DNA of 64,000 nucleotides from JAFGVL01 sp963663245 (lineage in GTDB: Bacteria > Bacteroidota > Bacteroidia > Bacteroidales > Paludibacteraceae). The notes under the pieces are model-generated. The model saw only the letters and a list, made by a program, of their open reading frames with translations, did not search any database and was not told the origin of the DNA. Positions 50,635 through 58,321 of the stretch are shown piece by piece. A program made the position numbers and the translations under genes. The first letter of the stretch is position 1; every line of letters begins with the position of its first letter. The DNA lies in assembly GCA_963663245.1 (NCBI GenBank), contig OY760143.1:310001-374000 (forward strand), written 5' to 3'.

Positions 50635-52791
50635 ATGTCGAAGAAGAAAAAATTCCAATCTAGCAAACCACCACGCATAAAGAAAAATGCCTTGTATAAT
50701 TATGTGATAGAAGAGATGCAAGAAGCTCCCTATAAGAACTATAATTATAAGCAATTAGCTAGTCGTTTAGGATTAAGAACTCCTCCAGAGAAACAATTAT
50801 TAATGGCTGTATTGGATGATTTGTCTTTACAAGAAATGATTGTAGAGGTAGAGAGAGGGAAATTTAAGCTCAATACACGAGGGGGTTATGTTGAGGGGGT
50901 GATTGAAAGACATTCGAACGGAAAAAATTATTTGCAACCAGATGATGGTGGAGAAGCTGTATTTATAGCAGAACGTCGTTTGCGTCAAGCAATGAATAAG
51001 GATAGAGTGAAGGTGTTTTTGTATGCTCATCGACCAGGAAATGAACCAGAAGGTGAGGTGGTTGAAATTATAAAAAGAGCGAAGGAAAACTTTGTGGGAA
51101 TTTTACAAGTTTCAAGAAATTATGCCTTTTTAAAGGTAGATAATAGAACCCTAAGTAGCGACATATTTATTCCTCTTGACAAACTAAAAGGAGGAAGAGA
51201 TGGACAAAAAGCCATTGTGAAAATTACAGAATGGCGAGAGGGAGATAAAAATCCATTTGGAGAAGTAGTGGATGTGCTGGGTAATGTTGGAGATAATAAT
51301 ACAGAAATGCATGCTATTTTGGCTGAATTTGGTTTGCCTTATGGTTATCCAAAAGAGGTAGAAGCTGCTGCAGAATTAATATCAGATAAGATTACAAAAG
51401 AAGAAATAGCAAAGCGTGTAGATATGCGTGAGGTCCCTACTTTTACGATTGACCCTCACGACGCCAAAGATTTTGATGACGCTTTATCTATCCGCAAATT
51501 GCCATCTGGGTTATGGGAAATAGGGGTGCATATTGCGGATGTAACTCACTATGTTAAGCCCGATAGTATAATTGAGAAAGAAGGTTATAAAAGAGCAACA
51601 TCTGTTTATTTAGTTGATAGAACTATACCTATGCTCCCAGAGCGTTTGAGTAATAAATTATGTTCGCTTCGTCCGAATGAAGAAAAACTGTGTTTCTCTG
51701 TGCTCTTTCAAATTGATGATGAGGCTAATGTGAAACATTATGAAATATGTAAAACGGTGATACTTTCTGATCGTCGTTTTACATATGAGGAAGCGCAAGA
51801 GATAATTGAAACGGGCGAGGGAGACTTGAAAGAAGAAGTGTTGGAGCTGGATAGATTAGCCAAAATTATTCGCGCTCAACGTTTTACTAAAGGAGCTATT
51901 GCATTTGATAGAATTGAAGTGCGATTTAATATTGATGAAAAAGGGAAGCCAACCAGTGTTTTCTTTAAAGAGGCGAAAGATTCTAATAAACTGATAGAGG
52001 AATTTATGTTGTTGGCTAATAGAACAGTAGCAACACATATTGGCCGACCAGGAAAGGATAAAAAAGCGAAGACATTTGTATATCGTATTCATGATACTCC
52101 GAATCCTGATAAATTGAAAACATTCTCCGATTTCATCCGTAAGTTTGGCTATAAATTAAAAACAAGTGGAAAACAATCAGAAGTGTCTTCTTCTATTAAT
52201 AGTTTATTGGATGAGGTACAAGGCAAGAAAGAGCAAAATCTGATTGAAACTATTGCAATTCGTTCTATGTCGAAAGCTGTATACAGTACGACCAATGTTG
52301 GACATTACGGATTAGCTTTTAGTCATTATTCGCATTTCACTTCTCCTATACGTAGATATCCAGATATGATGGTACATCGTTTATTAGAGAAATATCTTGC
52401 AGGAGGTAAGAGTGCCAGTACTGAAGATTATGAAGAGAAATGCGATCACAGTTCTAATATGGAACAATTAGCAGCCAATGCAGAGAGAGCTTCTATCAAA
52501 TACAAGCAAGTTGAGTTTATGTCTGATAAGGTGGGGATGATATTTGATGGAGTAATATCAGGAATTCAAGAATGGGGCGTCTACGTTGAATTAAATGAAA
52601 ATAAATGTGAGGGTATGGTTCCTATTCGTGAATTAGGGAACGACTTTTATTCTTTTGATGAGAAAAATTATTGTCTTGTAGGAAAAAAGACAAATAAAAA
52701 ATTCCAGTTAGGAGATGAGGTTACGGTAAAAATAACAAAGGCGAATTTAGAGAAAAAGCAGTTAGATTTTCTTTTGGTTGATAGTTTTTAG
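50635..52791 (+). CDS. rnr: Ribonuclease R
   Basis: A 3'-5' processive exoribonuclease of the RNase II family (718 aa) that degrades structured RNA. Order: a basic N-terminus and winged-helix-like segment (1-80), cold-shock OB domains (about 85-230), the RNB catalytic domain with FTIDPHDAKDFDDALSI (metal-binding Asp residues) and VYRIHDTPNPDKL, LAFSHYSHFTSPIRRYPDMMVHR, and a C-terminal S1 domain (about 635-715, FDGVISGIQEWGVYVELNENKCEGMV). It has its own promoter and converges with the MG2/plug gene 3 bases after its stop. Confidence 0.96.
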   Translation: MSKKKKFQSSKPPRIKKNALYNYVIEEMQEAPYKNYNYKQLASRLGLRTPPEKQLLMAVLDDLSLQEMIVEVERGKFKLNTRGGYVEGVIERHSNGKNYLQPDDGGEAVFIAERRLRQAMNKDRVKVFLYAHRPGNEPEGEVVEIIKRAKENFVGILQVSRNYAFLKVDNRTLSSDIFIPLDKLKGGRDGQKAIVKITEWREGDKNPFGEVVDVLGNVGDNNTEMHAILAEFGLPYGYPKEVEAAAELISDKITKEEIAKRVDMREVPTFTIDPHDAKDFDDALSIRKLPSGLWEIGVHIADVTHYVKPDSIIEKEGYKRATSVYLVDRTIPMLPERLSNKLCSLRPNEEKLCFSVLFQIDDEANVKHYEICKTVILSDRRFTYEEAQEIIETGEGDLKEEVLELDRLAKIIRAQRFTKGAIAFDRIEVRFNIDEKGKPTSVFFKEAKDSNKLIEEFMLLANRTVATHIGRPGKDKKAKTFVYRIHDTPNPDKLKTFSDFIRKFGYKLKTSGKQSEVSSSINSLLDEVQGKKEQNLIETIAIRSMSKAVYSTTNVGHYGLAFSHYSHFTSPIRRYPDMMVHRLLEKYLAGGKSASTEDYEEKCDHSSNMEQLAANAERASIKYKQVEFMSDKVGMIFDGVISGIQEWGVYVELNENKCEGMVPIRELGNDFYSFDEKNYCLVGKKTNKKFQLGDEVTVKITKANLEKKQLDFLLVDSF

Positions 52792-52793
52792 TT

Positions 52794-55496
52794 CTATTTT
52801 TCAGCTCTTAACATAATAGTAGTTTCTTTTCTGCACAATTCTCCAGATGGAGAAATTCCTTCTATTATAAAGTTATATGCAGAGGGTCTATCAGCAGTGT
52901 AAAAAGAAAACTCTCCTTTCCCATTGACATCTGTCTTTAAATCTGATTGCCATGCTATAGTGCTTCTCCAATCGGGAATAGGGTTTTTGAAAACAGATTC
53001 TATTTCATATTTAGGTTGATAATATTCAATATCTTTTGAATAACCAAGGGGCATTATATTAATTATGTTCGGAGGGGATGCTTTAGAGTAAATTGAAAAG
53101 CCAGTTTTAAAGTTTACTACAATTAATATATTACTATATTTTGAATCTTTATTATTTGCATTGAAACCAGCTGTTAGTACTTTAACAGACTCTAAATTAG
53201 CCACATCTATGCCTTGTACTTCTGTAAATGAGAAAATATCTCCATCACAAGCAAACTGCGGACCACTTGGTTCTTCAATTTCTTCTTCTGTGTAAATGTT
53301 TTGGTCACTATTCATATCAGGGATGTTCTCATTCCAAGATTCCATGCCAGGCAATGACCTTACTAGAGTACTAAAAGGGTTTCCTTCAAAGCGTTTTAAT
53401 GCAGCACCTTTGAGCACATAATCAGGATTATTGAAAAAGAGCAGTCCTTCTTCGTTAGATATAGATTCTTCTTTTTCATCTTGAGAACCTATAATTTCAA
53501 TATCTTCTAGATAGATGTTTCTAATTCCATTTTCAAAAACAAATTTCTTTCCTGTAGTGGCTAAATAGTTATCGTTAATAATTGAGTTTTTTTCAGGTCT
53601 AACAAGCATGTCAGGTATTGATGGGAAGCTGTCTTTTGTAATTTCTATTTCTACAGCATGTTTTAGCCCGTTATTTCTTTTTGCATAGATGGTGAAAATA
53701 GTGCTATCTGAAAAAAACAAGTTGGTGAAATTAAATTCGCCGTTTTCATCTGTTTCTTTTACGTCAAAGAAATTAATCTTGGAGCCTAATATTGAAACAA
53801 CAGTACCATCAGTTTTTTTATTAAATAAGCCCGTTTTAACTGTACCACTAATTGATTGCCCAATTTCTAAAAAATTGGGTGCTTCTTGTACTTCCTTTTT
53901 TAATAAATTAGGGGTGTTGAAACGTTTCCAGCCTTGAGTCAACATTAAAATATCTAAAGCTTTATCTGCATTTTTGAAAGCAGGGTCAAAATATTGATTA
54001 GGTTTTTCTATATACCCTTTTAAATCAGAACTTAATAGAATGGTGTTCTCAATATTTTCTGCATCTTTTTTGAGGTGAATATCGGAAGCATCAGTAGTAG
54101 AAAGAGAGAAACTTCCCTCTATAGGCTTCCCTTCTGAGTTAGTTACAATAATAGCGCAATTTACTTTTTCACGAGCACTGTAATTTTTTTTGTCGAATTC
54201 TATATTGATTGTTGGGGATTTATGTGGTCTTATAAAAATGAGTCTTTCTGATAATGGGTTTTTGTTTTTATCTACGACTAAAAAACTAATTATTCCTGGT
54301 CTGAGATCTTGCCTATTGAAAGCAATTACAAGGTCTTTGTTTTTAATTGTTGAGTTATAAAAAACAGCTCCTCTACTATGTCCAAGTAAAACTATTGAAT
54401 CATCTTCATTTATTATTTTATCTGTTTTCACGCCAATAAATACTTTGTCATTTCGGACAGAAGTATTTAAAAAAAGTTTGTTTTTTGCTATTGTAGGTAA
54501 TTCTATTTTTTTAGGAATCCCGTTCTGGTTTTTTACCAGAGCATAATAGCTTTTTGTACTTTCAGGGAAGAAATAAAAACTCCCCATACCAAGATGTGAG
54601 CTTTTAAAATCAGTAATTTTCTTATTGAAGTTATCAAATAAGCCTCCTGTTATTTCTGTTGATAGGCCATTTGTTTGTATTGCTTTAAATGCTATGCAGT
54701 TACTCAATCCAGCTATTAAGCCACCCCCTTCAGGGAAAAACTGAACATCATAATCTTCTTTTGCAGGAAGGATAAATGTGCGTTCATATTTACTCAGTTT
54801 ATCTTCATAAGAAATAGAGACATAGGGTTTTGTAATGTTAATCTGATTGGGGTTGTAATCTATAATTATTTTCCCTTGAGAATCTGTTGTAGCATTTTTC
54901 TCAGTCTTTGCATGACCTTTTAGGTTTAAAAAATAATTGATTTTTTTAGCACTTAGAGCTGTGTTTTTTTGTTGAAATTTGATTGTAGCAATTGCTTTAT
55001 TATCACTTTTAAAATCGTAATCAATTTCTGACCTAATATTACTAGTAATGCTATTTCCGATAAAAAATTGTCGATTATAGAAGTAATCATCACCAGCATT
55101 ACGCATCCAATTAGTATATGCTCTTACTGTATACATGCCTTCTGGAGTAGTCTCGTCAAGTAAAACTACACCATCATAAACCCCTTTTTTATTTCTGATT
55201 TTTTGTCTTAAAATAAGAGAATCTTTGCTGTTAATTAGCTCTATATATATTGCACAACTCGTTGTGTCGGGTTTATGTGTGTCTGCATTTACTAAATGTG
55301 CACGATACCACATTCTATCTCCTGCAACATAATAGGGCTTGTCAAAATGAAGATATATTTTTTCTTGTTGATATTTGTTGATACGTGGAAGGTTGTCCCA
55401 AATGTTGGAAGAGATAGTGTCCTTTTGTGCAACTATCGTTGTTGTAAGAGATAATAAAAGAGTAATCTTAATGATTACTCTAATTAAATTATACAT
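52794..55496 (-). CDS. Large secreted MG2-like protein with carboxypeptidase-regulatory and barrel-less TonB-plug domains (paralog A)
   Basis: A 900-aa exported protein (signal to about 24). An MG2-like beta domain (about 45-150) opens with KIYLHFDKPYYVAGDRMWYRAHL. Several Ig/MG-like segments follow (to about 430, DVQFFPEGGGLIAG), then a carboxypeptidase-regulatory domain (about 545-620, ISGTVKTGLF, ETDENGEFNFTNL). A segment at about 695-800 resembles a TonB receptor plug (STLVRSLPGMESW, FACDGDIFSF, LESVKVLTAGF, NILIVVNFKTG). No beta-barrel follows: the protein ends after PIPDWRSTIAWQSDLKTDVNGKGEFSFYTAD. It is clearly homologous over its full length to the protein at 58322-61036. Function unknown; surface attachment or export is inferred from the plug. 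Confidence 0.75.
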   Translation of the reverse strand: MYNLIRVIIKITLLLSLTTTIVAQKDTISSNIWDNLPRINKYQQEKIYLHFDKPYYVAGDRMWYRAHLVNADTHKPDTTSCAIYIELINSKDSLILRQKIRNKKGVYDGVVLLDETTPEGMYTVRAYTNWMRNAGDDYFYNRQFFIGNSITSNIRSEIDYDFKSDNKAIATIKFQQKNTALSAKKINYFLNLKGHAKTEKNATTDSQGKIIIDYNPNQINITKPYVSISYEDKLSKYERTFILPAKEDYDVQFFPEGGGLIAGLSNCIAFKAIQTNGLSTEITGGLFDNFNKKITDFKSSHLGMGSFYFFPESTKSYYALVKNQNGIPKKIELPTIAKNKLFLNTSVRNDKVFIGVKTDKIINEDDSIVLLGHSRGAVFYNSTIKNKDLVIAFNRQDLRPGIISFLVVDKNKNPLSERLIFIRPHKSPTINIEFDKKNYSAREKVNCAIIVTNSEGKPIEGSFSLSTTDASDIHLKKDAENIENTILLSSDLKGYIEKPNQYFDPAFKNADKALDILMLTQGWKRFNTPNLLKKEVQEAPNFLEIGQSISGTVKTGLFNKKTDGTVVSILGSKINFFDVKETDENGEFNFTNLFFSDSTIFTIYAKRNNGLKHAVEIEITKDSFPSIPDMLVRPEKNSIINDNYLATTGKKFVFENGIRNIYLEDIEIIGSQDEKEESISNEEGLLFFNNPDYVLKGAALKRFEGNPFSTLVRSLPGMESWNENIPDMNSDQNIYTEEEIEEPSGPQFACDGDIFSFTEVQGIDVANLESVKVLTAGFNANNKDSKYSNILIVVNFKTGFSIYSKASPPNIINIMPLGYSKDIEYYQPKYEIESVFKNPIPDWRSTIAWQSDLKTDVNGKGEFSFYTADRPSAYNFIIEGISPSGELCRKETTIMLRAEK

Positions 55497-55565
55497 ACTT
55501 ATTTTTGTGTTAATTTCTCTGTAAAAGTATTCAAATTAATGAAAATATAATTCAAATTGAAGAAT

Positions 55566-56024
55566 TTATTCATTCTCATCTTCTTCTTTCTGAGAAAGGA
55601 CTTTTCCTGTTAGGTCTATACTTACTTCAAGTTCAACTTTTCCTTTTTCTAGTTCAAATTTATATGCTTTACCGCTAGCAGTTTCAGACAACTCTGGATC
55701 TTCTACTTTATATCCCACAAATTCTTTTGCTAGCGTAGCTTTAATTATTTCAGGCACATCTTTCATGCTAATCTCTTGTTCTGTTTCAATCCATTTTCCA
55801 TTGGCATCGTAACAAACTGAATATTCAACACCATTGGTTTTGTATTCGGCCTCCCATTTGTTATTCTTTTCCATTTCCCATTCCACACTTGTTGCTTGAG
55901 GAAATTGCTTAGCAAAAGCAGATTTAAGCTCGGATGGAACTTCTTCGATACTTACTTTCTTATCCTTAGAGAAGGCTGGAAGTAAAAATAATGCTGAAAA
56001 TAAAGTAATAATTAATGTTTTCAT
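55566..56024 (-). CDS. PepSY-like periplasmic protein
   Basis: A 152-aa exported protein: signal peptide to about 19 (LLPAFS), then two similar PepSY-like halves, about 25-85 (EEVPSELKSAFAKQFPQATSVEWEMEKNNKWEAEYKTNGVEYSVCYDANGKWI) and 88-150 (KDVPEIIKATLAKEFVGYKVEDPEL...KAYKFELEKGKVELEVSIDLTGKVL). Such proteins are often encoded beside two-component systems and barrel proteins in Bacteroidota and are thought to modulate sensors or ligands in the periplasm. It has its own -7 box at 56053-56060. Confidence 0.82.
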   Translation of the reverse strand: MKTLIITLFSALFLLPAFSKDKKVSIEEVPSELKSAFAKQFPQATSVEWEMEKNNKWEAEYKTNGVEYSVCYDANGKWIETEQEISMKDVPEIIKATLAKEFVGYKVEDPELSETASGKAYKFELEKGKVELEVSIDLTGKVLSQKEEDENE

Positions 56025-56052
56025 TTTTGTAGGGTTTTAAATTTTTATGTGA

Positions 56053-56060
56053 CAAAACTA
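56053..56060 (-). promoter_or_regulatory. TAnnTTTG -7 box for the PepSY-like gene
   Basis: The minus strand reads TAGTTTTG, 28 bases before the ATG at 56024. Confidence 0.5.
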
Positions 56061-56088
56061 ATATATGATTTTGTAGAAAGTTGGGAAT

Positions 56089-56275
56089 TTAAAATTGGTT
56101 ATCATATTTTAGTCCATTTTCCTTATGTTTTTTTGATGATGTCCCAAAAGAATAGCTTAATCCAAGATAAAAAGCTTGATCAAGTCGTGTCTTATATTCC
56201 TCTCTTACAATTTCGTGTGTGTTAATTAGGATAGTTTTTTTTAAGAATTAAAAATAATGTAGATAGAATGCGCAT
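56089..56275 (-). pseudogene. Remnant of an outer-membrane barrel gene (start joined to C-terminus, frameshifted)
   Basis: This gap between the kinase and PepSY-like genes still codes for recognisable protein. From 56250 down to a TAA at 56089-56091 an open frame reads NTHEIVREEYKTRLDQAFYL then GLSYSFGTSSKKHKENG and a short tail; LGLSYSFG after a strand is the usual last strand of a Bacteroidota outer-membrane receptor. An ATG at 56275 opens another frame with a signal-peptide-like start (MRILSTLFLILKK) that stops at 56222-56224. The two frames meet in a run of eight A (56235-56242); one A fewer would join them into a single 61-aa frame. The simplest reading is a barrel gene reduced by internal deletion and frameshift. 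Confidence 0.65.
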
Positions 56276-56317
56276 GTTAGTATTTTTATAAATATACTAG
56301 CTCAAATTGGGAGGGAT

Positions 56318-57577
56318 TTAGGAATTGCGAGAAATAGTTAAGTGATGAAACTTTTCTTGATAATTATACTCAAGCTTTAAATTAGACTTTTCGCAGATTT
56401 CATATGCAATTGCAAGGCCTAGTCCAGTTGAGTCTTTTTTAGAGTTATGTTTTATAAAGCGTTGAAAGAGTTTTTCTGGAGGGATAGTTAAAGTTTCTCC
56501 AGAGTTTGATATTGATAATTGGTTCTGTTTACAAGATATCTGTATTTCACCATTTTTAATATTATGCTTAATAGCGTTTCCGAGTAAATTATTTACAAGT
56601 ATTTCAGCTAAATATGGATTTATTTTAGTTTTAAATTCGAGCTCAGTATTAAATTTTATTGTTAGTTCTTTAAATTCGATTAACTCAGCAATAAATTCCA
56701 ATCGATCTTTAATAAGAGCATAGAAATTTATTTCTTTTGTGTCAGGGAATTGTTGGTTTTCAATTTTAGTAAGTAAAAGTAAGGCTTCATTTAATTTAGA
56801 AAGTCGAGAAATTGTTTCATAGGCTGATTGAATCTGCTCGTATCGTTCTGAAGAAAGTGTTTTGTCTTGAAGAACAGATTCTAACTTTGATTGAATAATA
56901 GCCATTGGTGTTTGAATTTCATGCGACGCATTTTCAGTAAACTCTTTTAGAATACAGTATTCAGATTGTGCACTCTGAATCATATTTTGCAGGGTTTTTT
57001 CTAGAATATTAAATTCATAAATAGTGCTTTCTTCGAAAATAACATCTCCTTTTTGACTAATTCTAAAAGATTTTATTTGATCAATTGTTTTATAAAAGGG
57101 CTTCCATATTGATGCAGATAACCAGCGGTTTAGGAAGAATAAAATGCAGACAATAATAGCAAAGAGAATAATCATAAAATAAAAGATCATTTCAACTTGA
57201 TCTTCTGTTTCGAGTTTAGAATCTATTAGCGAGATTTTATAGATTTTACCATCTACTTTTTTTGTAAATGACAACATCCTATAATCAACCATCTCTTTTT
57301 CATGTTTGTCATAAATGATGGTATCAGACTTTTTTTTCTTTATCTCAATTTTTGTGGGTTCATATATTGTTGTTTTATTAATAGAATCATTGATTAAATT
57401 AATATCATTTTTAAGTGTTAATATTTCTTCAATATCTTTTCTTTTATTGCTTAAGGTCTCATCGATATAGTCATCAACAACATATCCTAAAGCAAAATAT
57501 AAGGCTATCCCTGCAACTACAAATACACCAAGTAAAAGAGATAGAAACCGATAATTTATTTTTGTTTGGAGTTTCAT
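56318..57577 (-). CDS. Sensor histidine kinase
   Basis: A 419-aa membrane kinase. Two helices (about 11-33 and 130-150) enclose a periplasmic domain of about 95 residues with no recognised fold. A short linker leads to HisKA (FTENASHEIQTPMAIIQSKLESVL, phospho-acceptor His219) and HATPase_c (NLLGNAIKHNIKNGEIQIS as N box, SISNSGET, KDSTGLGLAIAYEICEKSNL as G2 box). The start lies 3 bases after the regulator stop, so they are one operon with the regulator first. The signal is unknown; the neighbouring PepSY-like protein and barrel remnant suggest it once monitored that outer-membrane system. Confidence 0.93.
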   Translation of the reverse strand: MKLQTKINYRFLSLLLGVFVVAGIALYFALGYVVDDYIDETLSNKRKDIEEILTLKNDINLINDSINKTTIYEPTKIEIKKKKSDTIIYDKHEKEMVDYRMLSFTKKVDGKIYKISLIDSKLETEDQVEMIFYFMIILFAIIVCILFFLNRWLSASIWKPFYKTIDQIKSFRISQKGDVIFEESTIYEFNILEKTLQNMIQSAQSEYCILKEFTENASHEIQTPMAIIQSKLESVLQDKTLSSERYEQIQSAYETISRLSKLNEALLLLTKIENQQFPDTKEINFYALIKDRLEFIAELIEFKELTIKFNTELEFKTKINPYLAEILVNNLLGNAIKHNIKNGEIQISCKQNQLSISNSGETLTIPPEKLFQRFIKHNSKKDSTGLGLAIAYEICEKSNLKLEYNYQEKFHHLTISRNS

Positions 57578-57580
57578 CTA

Positions 57581-58261
57581 TTATTCATTTGCGTTAAAAG
57601 AATAGCCAGATCCATATATATTTTGAATGTAATCAAATCCTGTATTTTCTTGTAGTTTTCGTCGTAGATTCTTTATTTGAGAATACACAAAATCGAATGA
57701 ATCAGCTGAATCAGCAAAATCGCCCCAAAGATGTTCAGCTATAGCTTCTTTCGTTAGTACTCTTTTTAAATTTGATACAAAATATACGAGCAAATCGAAT
57801 TCTTTTTTTGTAAGAACGATTAAATTATCATCTGCAAATACTTGTCTGTTTTCAGGTATGATTTTAAGTTTGTCAATTCTAATTTCTTTTTTTCCCCCAA
57901 ACTTAAGTCTTCGCAGAATTGATTTTATACGAGCGTTTAATTCTGTGAGATTAAAGGGTTTAGATATATAATCATCGGCTCCAAGGTCTAAACCTGATAT
58001 TTTATCATCTAATGAATTTTTAGCAGAGATAATAATAATCCCAGTTTCAGGATGAAGTGTTTTTAATTCTTTGATTAGTTTTAGTCCACTGCCGTCAGGA
58101 AGTCCAATGTCAAGCAATAAACAATCATACTCGTATATGCTTAGTTTTTCTGAAGCTAAATCTAAAGTCCCAGCATGTTCACAACGATATCCTTCTTCTT
58201 CTAAGAAGCTAATAATAGTTGTTCTTAAATTTTCCTCGTCTTCAACAAGTAATATTTTCAT
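57581..58261 (-). CDS. OmpR/PhoB-type response regulator
   Basis: A 226-aa regulator. Receiver: LLVEDEENL (acidic pair), CLLLDIGLPDGSG with phospho-acceptor Asp51, ISAKNS, and ISKPF with Lys101. The C-terminal winged helix (about 130-224) has LTKKEFDLLVYFVSNLKRVLTKEAI, WGDFADSADSFDFVYSQIKNLRRKLQENTGFDYIQNIYGSGYSF. It is paired with the kinase gene 3 bases downstream; its targets are probably the flanking envelope genes (inference). Confidence 0.95.
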   Translation of the reverse strand: MKILLVEDEENLRTTIISFLEEEGYRCEHAGTLDLASEKLSIYEYDCLLLDIGLPDGSGLKLIKELKTLHPETGIIIISAKNSLDDKISGLDLGADDYISKPFNLTELNARIKSILRRLKFGGKKEIRIDKLKIIPENRQVFADDNLIVLTKKEFDLLVYFVSNLKRVLTKEAIAEHLWGDFADSADSFDFVYSQIKNLRRKLQENTGFDYIQNIYGSGYSFNANE

Positions 58262-58274
58262 TGTCTCTTTTTTT

Positions 58275-58282
58275 CAAAAATA
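58275..58282 (-). promoter_or_regulatory. TAnnTTTG -7 box for the two-component operon
   Basis: The minus strand reads TATTTTTG, 13 bases before the regulator ATG at 58261. Confidence 0.45.
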
Positions 58283-58321
58283 CACATTAATTTTGTAGAA
58301 AATTTGGAAACAGAGAAAGTC

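Noticed and set aside
56222..56275. Genuine 17-codon small gene MRILSTLFLILKKNYPN
   Set aside because: It ends just after an A8 run whose other frame continues into a barrel C-terminus, so it is better explained as the start of a decayed larger gene.
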